Of a stretch of 64,000 nt of DNA, positions 44,290 to 52,257 are shown in pieces. Positions within the stretch are counted from its first letter, which is position 1; each line of letters starts with the position of its first letter. Below the pieces are notes generated by a model. The model was not told where the DNA came from, did not search any database, and worked only from the letters and a program-made list of their open reading frames with translations. The translations under genes were made by a program, and so were the position numbers. Source of the stretch: Halobacteriales archaeon QS_4_66_20 (GTDB lineage Archaea > Halobacteriota > Halobacteria > Halobacteriales > Haloarculaceae); the NCBI GenBank assembly GCA_003021015.1, contig PXRK01000017.1, positions 1 through 64,000 of the forward strand, written 5' to 3'.

Positions 44290-45519
44290 TCAGGCGGTAT
44301 CGTCTTCCTCGAACACGTCAGTCAAGGCCAGCTCCGCCTCCTCATCGAGGATCGACGCACCCAGGAGCCGGCCGCCGATCTGGTGGGGGTTGATCACCTC
44401 GTTGGCGCCGACCGAGATGAGTTTCTCGACGTGTTTCTGGCTGTTGGCGCCGGCGACGACGCGGACGTCCGGGGCGACGTTTTTCGCCGCGATGACCGAG
44501 AGGACGTCGGTCGCATCGTCGTCGCTCCCGACGACGGCGCCGCGGGCGATGTCCAGGCCTGCGTCCTCCAGCACCGCCTCGTCCGTCGGATCGCCGGTGA
44601 GGACGTTGATCCCCTCCGAGTCCAGCGACGAGGCGACATCGGAGTCCGACGTCACGACAACCAGGTCGGTTTCACCGTCGAGTGATTGCAGCAACGATTC
44701 GGTGACTTCGCCGTAGCCGAGGACCACCACGTGATCCTCGAGGAGTGAGAGTTCTTCTGCTTTCATGTTTCCGAACGCTGCGGCCATGCGGGACTCGATC
44801 GCCGGGCCCAGGAGAGCGCCGACGGCGACCGTGAACGCGCCGGTCCCGAAGACGATGATCGAGAGCGAGAACCACTTCGCCACGGGCGTGAGCGGCGTGA
44901 TGTCGCCGTATCCCACGGTCGCGATTGTGACGATCACGTAGTAGATCGCATCACCCCACCCGTTCACGTCGACGAACTGCTCTCTGAGGCCGTAGGCACC
45001 CATCGTCCCGTAGACGACGACGCCGACGATCGAGAACAGCGACGCGACCTGGAGCGGCGAGAGTTCGACCGGCCTGTCGAACCGCTGGCGGTTCCAGACC
45101 AACAGTGGGTACGTCACACACAGCACAAGCAACAGCGGGATGTCCGTCGTCTGCAGCGTCGTCAGCGGCAGCAGTGCGAGCAGCGGGAGCACGAGGAGCG
45201 CGACCCGGAGTGCGAGTCGTTTGCGCCGCTGGAGGCCGAACGTCACGAGACCCAGCAGGAACGCCGCGATCACGCCGGCGAACCGTGCGAACAGATCCGC
45301 GGCTGGCATCACCGGCGCCAGCGGTCCCTCCAGCAGGATCTCCGTCTGGCTGAGGTTCGACAGCCCCGTCACGAACGACAGCCCCGTCACGACGCCGGTC
45401 AGCACGACGGCCGGTTTCGCCCCCGAGAACTCGTCCCAGTTGACGAACGGAACCATCTCGTGGGGGTAAAACAGCTCCTCGATGGCTTGCTCCAGCGCGT
45501 CGTCCGGGCTGTCGGCCAT
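44290..45519 (-). CDS. Potassium channel with TrkA-type NAD-binding domain
   Basis: A 409-residue ion channel. Four N-terminal hydrophobic segments (residues about 30-150) precede a two-helix pore with selectivity filter TVGYGDITPL near residue 200; then a soluble TrkA-N/RCK domain (VVLGYGEVTESLLQSLDG) and a short TrkA-C-like end. It should gate K+ flow in response to a nucleotide or ion bound by the RCK domain, relevant to potassium-based osmotic balance in halophiles. TATA sequence at 45541-45550 gives a leaderless start, and a 30-base tandem repeat array lies directly behind it. Confidence 0.88.
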   Translation of the reverse strand: MADSPDDALEQAIEELFYPHEMVPFVNWDEFSGAKPAVVLTGVVTGLSFVTGLSNLSQTEILLEGPLAPVMPAADLFARFAGVIAAFLLGLVTFGLQRRKRLALRVALLVLPLLALLPLTTLQTTDIPLLLVLCVTYPLLVWNRQRFDRPVELSPLQVASLFSIVGVVVYGTMGAYGLREQFVDVNGWGDAIYYVIVTIATVGYGDITPLTPVAKWFSLSIIVFGTGAFTVAVGALLGPAIESRMAAAFGNMKAEELSLLEDHVVVLGYGEVTESLLQSLDGETDLVVVTSDSDVASSLDSEGINVLTGDPTDEAVLEDAGLDIARGAVVGSDDDATDVLSVIAAKNVAPDVRVVAGANSQKHVEKLISVGANEVINPHQIGGRLLGASILDEEAELALTDVFEEDDTA

Positions 45520-45540
45520 GACTCACGTATTCTCGCACTG

Positions 45541-45550
45541 GTGTAAAAAT
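45541..45550 (-). promoter_or_regulatory. TATA box of the K+ channel gene
   Basis: Minus-strand ATTTTTACAC is centred about 27 bases upstream of ATG 45519. The tandem repeats at 45551-45650 start immediately upstream, occupying the BRE/activator position. Confidence 0.55.
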
Positions 45551-45650
45551 CGGTCGCCGCCCATCGCCGAGGGATGGGGCCGATCGCTGCCCATCGCCGG
45601 GCGACGGGGCCGATCGCCGTCTATCGCCGGGCGAAGACGCCGATCGCCGC
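45551..45650 (+). repeat. Three 30-base tandem repeats plus a partial fourth upstream of the K+ channel
   Basis: Units at 45551-45580, 45581-45610 and 45611-45640, with a partial unit from 45641. They follow the pattern CGATCGCCGCCCATCGCCGG then GCGACGGGGC with a few changes per unit. There are no spacers, so it is not CRISPR. The 30-base period is about three helical turns, so repeated binding sites on one DNA face are possible. This array fills much of the 283-base gap 45520-45802. Confidence 0.75.
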
Positions 45651-45772
45651 CCTGTGCGCCCGCACGCGACGCCAGCGGAAGACACCGGCAGCGACTGTCG
45701 GCCGGCTCGTCTCCCAGACGACGGCCCGAACACAACACGTCGGCCACGTTTCAGACTGAGGCGCCGGCGGGG

Positions 45773-45779
45773 TTTAACA
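45773..45779 (+). promoter_or_regulatory. TATA-like box of ridA
   Basis: TTTAACA is centred about 27 bases before ATG 45803, fitting a leaderless transcript. Confidence 0.45.
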
Positions 45780-45802
45780 CGGCGTCACCGGAACCATGAG
45801 CC

Positions 45803-46183
45803 ATGAAGCGCGTGATCAACACGGCCGACGCACCAGCAGCAGTGGGCGCGTACAGCCAGGCGACGACGAACGGCGACCTCTTCATCACGGCGGGACAGCT
45901 CCCGCTGACGACCGACGGCGAACTCCTCGACGACGAGCCAGTCGGCGACCAGACCCGCCAGTGTCTCAGAAATGTCGAGGCGATCCTCGAATCCAAGGGG
46001 TACTCGCTGTCGGACGTGCTGAAGACGACGGTGTATCTCGACGACATCGACGACTTCGACGCGTTCAACGAGGCCTACAGCGAGTTCTTCGAGGCGGAGC
46101 CGCCGGCACGCAGCGCGGTCGGCGTCGACGCGGTGCCGAAAGGTGCAGCCGTCGAAATCGAAGCGATCGCGACGACCGAGTAA
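45803..46183 (+). CDS. ridA: RidA family enamine/imine deaminase
   Basis: A 126-residue RidA (YjgF/UK114) protein: VINTADAPAAVGAYSQATTN at the start, LFITAGQLPL, QTRQCLRNVEAILESKGY, and the substrate-carboxylate-binding Arg in PPARSAVGVDAVPKGAAVEI. It forms trimers and hydrolyses reactive 2-aminoacrylate and related enamines released by PLP enzymes; the threonine ammonia-lyase at 25726-26988 is such a source. It is convergent with the formate-tetrahydrofolate ligase gene, 14 bases apart. Confidence 0.92.
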   Translation: MKRVINTADAPAAVGAYSQATTNGDLFITAGQLPLTTDGELLDDEPVGDQTRQCLRNVEAILESKGYSLSDVLKTTVYLDDIDDFDAFNEAYSEFFEAEPPARSAVGVDAVPKGAAVEIEAIATTE

Positions 46184-46197
46184 CCCCCGCGCGACGG

Positions 46198-47925
46198 TCA
46201 GAACAGCCCGGAGATGTTGCCGTCCTCGTCGATGTCCATGTCGGCGGCGGCGGGGCGCTGTGGCAGCCCCGGCATGGTCAGCGCGTCGGCGGTGAGGGCG
46301 ACGATGAACCCGGCACCGGCCGAGGGGTACACCTCGCTGATCTCCAGTTCCCACCCGCTCGGGGCGCCTTTCTTGCTGGCGTCGTCGCTCAGCGAGTGGA
46401 ACGTCTTGGACATGACCACTGGGACGTCCCCGAAGCCGAGGTCGTTCATGCGCTCGATGTCGTCGAGCGCGCCGCCGGTGAACTTGACGCCGTCGGCGCC
46501 GTAGATGTCCGTCGCGACTGTCTCGATTTTCTCCTCGATCGGATCGTCCTCGTCGTAGAGAAACTCGAACTCGGACTCGTTGCTCTCGTCGACTGCAGCA
46601 ATCACGCGTTCGCCGAGGTCGACGCCGCCCTCGCTACCCTTCTCGAACACCTCGGAGGCGGCCGCCTTGACGCCCAGTTCGTCCCGGCAGTGGTCGATGA
46701 CGGTCTGGATCTCCTCGTCGGAGTCGTCCGGGAAGCGGTTGACCGCGACCACGATCGGGACGCCGAACTGCTGGAGGTTCGAGACGTGCTTGTCGAGGTT
46801 CTCGAACCCGGCCTCGACCGCGTCGACGCCCGCCTCGTCGATCTCGTCGTAGTCGACGGGCCACTGCTCCAGCCCGTGGTACTTCAGCGCCCGGATCGAG
46901 GAGACCAGCACGACGGCGTTGGGCACCATGTCGCCCATCCGGCAGACGACGTTCATGAACTTCTCGGCGCCCAGGTCCGAGCCGAACCCGGCCTCGGTGA
47001 CGAGGTAGTCGGCCATGCCGAACGCCGCCTTGTCGGCGATCAGCGAGTTCGTCCCGTGGGCGATGTTAGCGAACGGCCCGCCGTGGACGAACGCGGGCGT
47101 CCCCTCGATGGTCTGGACGACGTTGGGCTTGATCGCGTCCCGGAGCAGCATCGTGGCCGGCCCGGTGGCCTCGATGTCGTCGACCGTGATCGGGTCGCCC
47201 TCGGAATCGTAGGCGACGATGATCCGGGCGACGCGCTCTTTGAGATCCGCCAGGTCCGTCGCCAGGCAGAGCACCGCCATCAGTTCCGAGGCCGCGGTCA
47301 GTTCGAACCCGTCCTCGCGGGGCGTGCCGCCGCTCTTGCCGCCCAAGCCGACGACCGTCTTGCGTAGCGCGCGGTCGTTCATGTCCAGGGCGCGCTTCCA
47401 GGCGACCTCGTTGACGTCGATGTCGAGGTCGTTGCCCTGCGAGAGGCGGGCGTCGAGCATCGCCGCGATCAGGTTGTGCGCGGAGGTGAGTGCGTGGAGG
47501 TCGCCGGTGAAGTGGAGGTTGATGTCCTCCATCGGAAGCACCTGCGAGCGCCCGCCGCCGGCCGCGCCGCCCTTGACCCCGAACACCGGGCCAAGCGACG
47601 GCTCCCGGATCGCCGTCATCGTCTCCTCGCCGAGGTGGTTGAGCGTCTGGCCCAGGCCGACCGTCGTCACGGTCTTCCCCTCGCCTTTCGGCGTCGGCGT
47701 CATCCCCGTCACCAGTACGAGGTTCTGCTCGCGGTCCTCGGCCTGATCCCGGAGGCGATCGATGGCGTGGTGTTTGACCTTCGCGGTGTACTCGCCGAAG
47801 TACTGGAGGTCGTCGAGCCCGAGGCCCCAGGGTTCGACCAGCTCCCAGATCGGCTCCATGTCAGTCGATTGTGCGAGTTCGTAGTCCGTTGGAATCGGCT
47901 CCTGTGTGTCGTCGTCTGATGACAT
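46198..47925 (-). CDS. fhs: Formate-tetrahydrofolate ligase
   Basis: A 575-residue ligase, close to the usual 555-560. The P-loop motif TPTPKGEGKTVTTVGL is intact, followed by REPSLGPVFGVKGGAAGGG, the family's diagnostic substrate-binding segment, and FTGDLHALTSAHNLI. It interconverts formate, ATP and H4F with 10-formyl-H4F. In an oxidative C1 route it would run in reverse and yield formate and ATP, feeding the formate dehydrogenase of this window (inference). ATG 47925 is chosen because the in-frame extension to 48027 is not protein-like. Confidence 0.94.
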   Translation of the reverse strand: MSSDDDTQEPIPTDYELAQSTDMEPIWELVEPWGLGLDDLQYFGEYTAKVKHHAIDRLRDQAEDREQNLVLVTGMTPTPKGEGKTVTTVGLGQTLNHLGEETMTAIREPSLGPVFGVKGGAAGGGRSQVLPMEDINLHFTGDLHALTSAHNLIAAMLDARLSQGNDLDIDVNEVAWKRALDMNDRALRKTVVGLGGKSGGTPREDGFELTAASELMAVLCLATDLADLKERVARIIVAYDSEGDPITVDDIEATGPATMLLRDAIKPNVVQTIEGTPAFVHGGPFANIAHGTNSLIADKAAFGMADYLVTEAGFGSDLGAEKFMNVVCRMGDMVPNAVVLVSSIRALKYHGLEQWPVDYDEIDEAGVDAVEAGFENLDKHVSNLQQFGVPIVVAVNRFPDDSDEEIQTVIDHCRDELGVKAAASEVFEKGSEGGVDLGERVIAAVDESNESEFEFLYDEDDPIEEKIETVATDIYGADGVKFTGGALDDIERMNDLGFGDVPVVMSKTFHSLSDDASKKGAPSGWELEISEVYPSAGAGFIVALTADALTMPGLPQRPAAADMDIDEDGNISGLF

Positions 47926-48135
47926 CCTACGTGTACATCTCTCCCATCGCCTCATGAGGGTTCGTATATCTGACATGGGTCGGAAAGGATGTGGCCACCT
48001 CGGGTCCGGAGCCGCTGTGTGACACAACTGTTCATCTCGGTGAGTGATTGTGGTTCGCTCGGCCCGCGCTGTCCCCGGCTGTCGGGCGGGCAGGAGCCCG
48101 ATAGGTTAATCAGGAGCCCACCGGGGACATGTGAT

Positions 48136-50541
48136 ATGGAGTATCACGAGGCAGCCGACTATCTCACGTCCCTGCAGCAACACCGGCCCAAGCTCGGGCT
48201 GGACACGACGGCACGGATGCTCGCTCACCTCGGCGACCCGCAGGACGAGGTCGACTGGGTGCAGATCGCGGGCTCGAACGGCAAGGGAAGCACCGCCCGG
48301 ATACTCGACAGCGCCTTCAGGACCGGCGGGCTGGACGTCGGACTGTTCACCTCGCCCCGGCTGAATGACGTCCGCGAGCAGGTCTGCGTCAACGGCCGGA
48401 AGATCCCCACGGAACGGCTCGCAGAGATCCTCACGGAGCTCAAGCCCTGCATCGAGCGCCTCCGGGCCGACGACGACATGCCCACCCACTTCGAGGTGCT
48501 GACGACGCTGGCGATCGCCCACTTCGGCGCCGCGGACGTCGACGTCGGGGTGCTGGAAGTCGGTATCGGCGGGCGCTACGACGCGACCAGCGTGGTCGAC
48601 CCGGTCGCCGCTGCCGTCACCAGCGTCAGCCTGGAGCACACGGAGCTGCTGGGCGAGACCGTCGAGGAGATCGCCCGCGACAAGGCGCAGGTCGCGCCGT
48701 CCGGGGCGCCGCTGGTGACGGGAGCCAGCGGGGACGCGCTGGCGGCGATCCGGGAAGAGACGGACGTCGTCACCGTGGGCGGGCCCGACGCGGACGTGCA
48801 CGCGGTCGAGGACGGGATGCGCTCCGAAATCGAGAGCCACGTCTCGATCACGGGCACGGACTGGGCGCTGGAGAGTCGGCTGCCGCTTCTGGGCGCCCAC
48901 CAGGCGACGAACGCGGGCGTCGCGTCGGTGCTGGCGCGGCAGGTCGCCGACCTGTCGACCTCGACGATCGCCGAGGGGCTACAGGGCGCGACGTGGCCAG
49001 GGCGGTTCGAGATCCGCTCGACCGACCCCATGGTCGTGCTCGACGGCTCGCACAACCCCGGCGCCGCCGGGACCCTGCGCGACCTCGTCGGCCGGTACGA
49101 GTACGACGACCTGCACGTGGTGTTTGCGGCAATGCGGGACAAGAACCACGAGCGGATGGTGGCGGCGTATCCCGACGTCGACACCGCATACACCACGCGG
49201 CCAGACAACGACCGCGCGGCGGACCCGGCTGCCCTCGCGGCGACGTTCGAGGGACACGCCGACACGGTCCACCAGATCCCCTCGGTGCCGGAGGCGACCG
49301 AGCGGGCCATCGCGTCGGCCGATCCGGACGACTTCGTGCTCGTGACGGGCTCGCTGTACGCGGTTGCGGAGGCGCGGGACCGCTGGACGCGGCTGCTGGT
49401 CCCGAAAGACCGCGGCCGGCGGCTGACCCGGGACGCCGTCTTCACCGGCGCGGCGTTCCAGGAAGCGACCGTCGAGGCCGTCGACACCCGGGTGTTCAAC
49501 GCGTATCTGCGCAAAGAGCAGGCCAGGACTGTCGCGGAGCACCTCGAGGCGATCGGCGGGACGTGCCTGCGGTCCACGACGGGTGCCCCGGGCAAGTTCG
49601 TCGTGACGGTGCTCTCGGGGACCGGGCCACAGCTGCGAACGCTCGCTGACACCATCGCCGAGGAGGGCGACGGGCTCGCGCACCTTTCCCGACAGCTTCG
49701 GGCGGCCGTCGACACGGGCAGATCACGGCCGGGATCGTGGGACGCCGTCGAGACGGACCGGACGGCCGTGATGGGCGTCCTGAACGTCACGCCCGACAGC
49801 TTCTACGACGGCGGCGAGTACGACCGGCTGGACGCGGCAGTCGAGCGCGCCGAGGAGATGGTCGCCGAGGGGGCGGACGTCGTTGACATCGGCGGCGAAA
49901 GTACCCGGCCCGGGGCCGATCCGGTGTCGGTCGAGGAGGAGATCGAGCGGGTCGTCCCGGTCATCGAGGCGCTCTCGTCGCTCGACATTGCCCTCTCGGT
50001 CGACACACGGAAGGCGGCGGTCGCCGACGCCGCACTCGCCGCGGGCGCCGACGTGGTGAACGACGTCTCCGGGCTCTCGGACCCGGAGATGCGGTTCATC
50101 GTCGCCGACCACGACGCTTCGCTGGTGGTGATGCACAGCCAGTCGACGCCCGTCGACCCGGACCGCAGCACGTCGTACGGTGACGTCGTCGAGGACGTCC
50201 TCTACGAACTGAACGAGCGGGTCCTGCTCGCCGAGCAGGCCGGCATCGACCGGGAGCAGATCGTCGTCGACCCGGGCTGTGGGTTCGGCAAGCGCCCCGC
50301 GGAGTCGTTCGAACTCGTCGACCGGGTCGCCGAGTTCCAGGCGCTGGGCTGTCCGGTGATGGTCGGCCACTCCCGAAAGTCGATGTACGATCACGTCGGC
50401 TGCGGGAGCGGCGAACGCCTCGCCCCGACGCTCGCGCTGACCGCCATGGCGGCCGAACGCGGTGCGGACGTCGTCAGGGTCCACGATGTCGCGGAGAATG
50501 CGGCGGTAGTGCGGAGCGTCGCTGCGATGAACGGTGGCTGA
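48136..50541 (+). CDS. folCP: Bifunctional folylpolyglutamate synthase / dihydropteroate synthase (FolC-FolP fusion)
   Basis: An 801-residue fusion. Residues 1-about 420 are FolC/Mur-ligase-like with P-loop GSNGKGSTARIL at about 46-57 and VLDGSHNPGAAGTL. Residues about 440-530 are a linker region with an extra small domain. Residues about 540-801 are dihydropteroate synthase, with VMGVLNVTPDSFYDGG, DIGGESTRPGADPV, SVDTRKAAVADAAL and VMVGHSRKSMYD. It covers two steps of folate synthesis, pterin-pABA condensation and glutamylation; this fusion is known from haloarchaea. A TATA-like GGTTAATC lies about 30 bases upstream of ATG 48136. It supplies the carrier for the window's C1 enzymes. Confidence 0.92.
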   Translation: MEYHEAADYLTSLQQHRPKLGLDTTARMLAHLGDPQDEVDWVQIAGSNGKGSTARILDSAFRTGGLDVGLFTSPRLNDVREQVCVNGRKIPTERLAEILTELKPCIERLRADDDMPTHFEVLTTLAIAHFGAADVDVGVLEVGIGGRYDATSVVDPVAAAVTSVSLEHTELLGETVEEIARDKAQVAPSGAPLVTGASGDALAAIREETDVVTVGGPDADVHAVEDGMRSEIESHVSITGTDWALESRLPLLGAHQATNAGVASVLARQVADLSTSTIAEGLQGATWPGRFEIRSTDPMVVLDGSHNPGAAGTLRDLVGRYEYDDLHVVFAAMRDKNHERMVAAYPDVDTAYTTRPDNDRAADPAALAATFEGHADTVHQIPSVPEATERAIASADPDDFVLVTGSLYAVAEARDRWTRLLVPKDRGRRLTRDAVFTGAAFQEATVEAVDTRVFNAYLRKEQARTVAEHLEAIGGTCLRSTTGAPGKFVVTVLSGTGPQLRTLADTIAEEGDGLAHLSRQLRAAVDTGRSRPGSWDAVETDRTAVMGVLNVTPDSFYDGGEYDRLDAAVERAEEMVAEGADVVDIGGESTRPGADPVSVEEEIERVVPVIEALSSLDIALSVDTRKAAVADAALAAGADVVNDVSGLSDPEMRFIVADHDASLVVMHSQSTPVDPDRSTSYGDVVEDVLYELNERVLLAEQAGIDREQIVVDPGCGFGKRPAESFELVDRVAEFQALGCPVMVGHSRKSMYDHVGCGSGERLAPTLALTAMAAERGADVVRVHDVAENAAVVRSVAAMNGG

Positions 50542-50606
50542 CTCCCGAGTGACCGTCAGGACTTCTCGTCCCGAACGTTCTCATAGTGACTGTGGGACGG
50601 CGATCG

Positions 50607-50984
50607 TCACTCCAGGCGGGCACGGATCGCGTCGCGTGCCCGCTTCGCACACGAGCGCTTGCCACGGCCGAGGTGCAGGGTGTTTTCGTCGACCGGCGTC
50701 GACAGCCGGCTTGCAGTGTCGTTTTCGAACCCGGCTTGCTCGATCTGAATGTAGCTGATGACGAGTCGCCCGGCGTAGGTGACGCCGGTAACCTCGATCA
50801 GGGGAATCGTCTTCTCCGCGAACTTGGATCGCGACGTGCGCTCGATGACGACCTCGTCGTCGTAAACGTTCAGCGTCCCGTCCTGAAACTCACAGGTGAC
50901 GACCGGATCGACGTCGTCGACTGGGTCCGGGGTGGAGTCGCTGGCCTCCTCGTCGCCCTCGCCGCGCCAGGGAAGATCGACCAT
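50607..50984 (-). CDS. PH-domain-like hypothetical protein
   Basis: A 125-residue acidic protein. After a short Asp/Glu-rich N terminus, residues about 35-120 have the alternating beta pattern and C-terminal helix of prokaryotic PH-like domains (GTLNVYDDEVVIERTSRSKF, EKTIPLIEVTGVTYAGRLVI, GKRSCAKRARDAIRARLE). Function unknown; such domains bind lipids or proteins. ATG 50984 is preferred over a TTG at 51074; an AT-rich GATATCTTTTT segment on the minus strand about 30 bases upstream may be its TATA box. It is convergent with folCP, 65 bases apart. Confidence 0.62.
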   Translation of the reverse strand: MVDLPWRGEGDEEASDSTPDPVDDVDPVVTCEFQDGTLNVYDDEVVIERTSRSKFAEKTIPLIEVTGVTYAGRLVISYIQIEQAGFENDTASRLSTPVDENTLHLGRGKRSCAKRARDAIRARLE

Positions 50985-51142
50985 CGTCCCGTCAAGAGGA
51001 TCAGCGCGCCGAAAAAGATATCGACGGGGACCCCGGTCATCGTCTATCCCGTGGTACTGTTCCACAATAGTCAATAATGGTTTTACATACCCAAAGAATA
51101 ATTCACAAGCGTTAAATCCGTCCGGCTCCGAGATTGATATGT

Positions 51143-51319
51143 ATGAGTGAGAGAACCGCGAAAGCGACGAACAGTTCGGAAACCAGCGAGGAGCTCCCGT
51201 ACTACCTTCCCGCGGGGCCGGAGCCCTCCCGCGAACCCGGCCGCATCGGTCGGTTCATCCAGAAGTTGCTGCGGCGTCGGGGTGACCTCGTTCCGGCCGG
51301 GCAGTCCGGCCGCAACTGA
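51143..51319 (+). CDS. Small hypothetical protein, basic C terminus
   Basis: A 58-residue protein with a Ser/Thr/Glu-rich N terminus, a Pro-rich centre (PYYLPAGPEPSREP) and a basic helical segment (IGRFIQKLLRRRGDLV). I do not recognise it. A TATA-like GTTAAATC at 51111-51118 lies about 29 bases before ATG 51143, which supports expression. A fam3 element is inserted exactly at its TGA stop. Confidence 0.5.
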   Translation: MSERTAKATNSSETSEELPYYLPAGPEPSREPGRIGRFIQKLLRRRGDLVPAGQSGRN

Positions 51320-51540
51320 TACTGGTGGCTGTAATTCTTTAATTCACTAGTCTCTGCTATACTGCCGGACGTGATTCCGTTTCCACCCGGCTAGCGCTCA
51401 GCATCTGAGACAACCGAAACCCCTAGTCCGCGTATCACTCGGAGTAACAGAGTCACGTCCGGCAGTATATCTGCGGAGACAGGCCCGTTCTGCCTGGATT
51501 CTCAATTCGAGTTTTCACGTACGTACAGCCACCAGTATGA
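51317..51540 (+). mobile_element. fam3 inverted-repeat element (outer, 218 bases) containing a nested fam2-like element
   Basis: Perfect 14-base ends TACTGGTGGCTGTA (51320) and TACAGCCACCAGTA (ending 51537), with TGA on both sides (51317-51319, 51538-51540) as a 3-base target duplication. The left TGA is the stop codon of the 58-residue gene. Without the nested insertion it would be 108 bases, the size of the intact copies at 54509 and 57127. Confidence 0.88.
51358..51469 (+). mobile_element. fam2-like element (108 bases) nested in a fam3 copy at a TA
   Basis: Ends TACTGCCGGACGTGA (51360) and TCACGTCCGGCAGTA (ending 51467), TA duplicated on both sides. The fam3 sequence reads CTCTGC-TA before and TA-TCTGCGG after, exactly restoring the uninterrupted fam3 sequence when removed. 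The core differs from other fam2 copies, so it is a distinct sub-type with related ends. Confidence 0.85.
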
Positions 51541-51660
51541 GACGGGACTCGTCTCATCGGGCCCTGTGCGGTTCTGGACGGATTCGATCTCTCTTCGCGT
51601 CCAGGACGGCTGTACACAGTCGGTTTTATCTGTCGGCACCCCGAACGTCGGGTAGTTCGA

Positions 51661-51948
51661 ATGGTATCATTACTCGACAAAGCCATAGACTGCCACCGGT
51701 GTGGGCACGGGCTGGAGCGTGGGGACGTCACCTGTTCGAACTGTGGGTTCAGACCGAAGGAGAAGGGGCTCCGTATCGCGATGTCGTTTCTGTTCTTGGT
51801 AGTCCTGTCGATGACAGCCACGATGATCGTGCCGTCACCGCTGTTCGTCCTGCTTGCAGCACTCTCGTTTTTGCTCACGATCTGCATGTTCGTCCTCTCG
51901 TTCGTCGCGAGGCCGTACCGGTTCGGCTCGCTGTTCGTGCGGTTCTGA
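51661..51948 (+). CDS. Zinc-ribbon membrane protein
   Basis: A 95-residue protein with an N-terminal zinc ribbon (CHRCGHGLERGDVTCSNCG, four Cys in two CxxC pairs) and two membrane segments at about residues 40-58 and 60-82. Similar small zinc-ribbon/two-helix proteins are widespread in haloarchaea without known function. A TATA-like GTTTTATC at 51623-51630 is about 34 bases before the ATG. The preceding 120 bases contain no other feature. Confidence 0.72.
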   Translation: MVSLLDKAIDCHRCGHGLERGDVTCSNCGFRPKEKGLRIAMSFLFLVVLSMTATMIVPSPLFVLLAALSFLLTICMFVLSFVARPYRFGSLFVRF

Positions 51949-52036
51949 GCCGGATCCCCGCCGACGACCTGACCGCCGCTGGCGGCGGGGCCGACGGAAT
52001 ACTTATAATTTTATATCTTATGTCACTGAACAGACG

Positions 52037-52052
52037 AACGTCTATAGACGTT
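52037..52052 (+). promoter_or_regulatory. 16-base perfect palindrome upstream of BCCT carrier 2
   Basis: AACGTCTATAGACGTT is a perfect palindrome in an AT-rich 300-base intergenic stretch (51949-52257) that also contains several TATA-like sequences (CTTATAATTTTATATC near 52006-52021, ATTATAATTATC near 52100, GTTTATACC near 52121). It is a candidate operator for an osmotically or substrate-controlled carrier gene. No known regulator site is matched. Confidence 0.4.
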
Positions 52053-52257
52053 GATGAAACGTTCACCCTCTCACGCCGAAACTATTGTTGTCCATCAGAT
52101 TATAATTATCGAAGCACTGAAGTTTATACCAGCGGTCAATCACAACCGCGCTAGTGAGTGGCACTCAAAATGGCGAGGTGCCGCCACTGATTCCGACGGC
52201 AACACAAAGCATGACTCACAAACGTCAATACGGCAAAGAAGGGATCGGAGGCAAACC

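Noticed and set aside
45551-45650. CRISPR array
   Set aside because: The 30-base units are directly adjacent with no spacers and are not identical.
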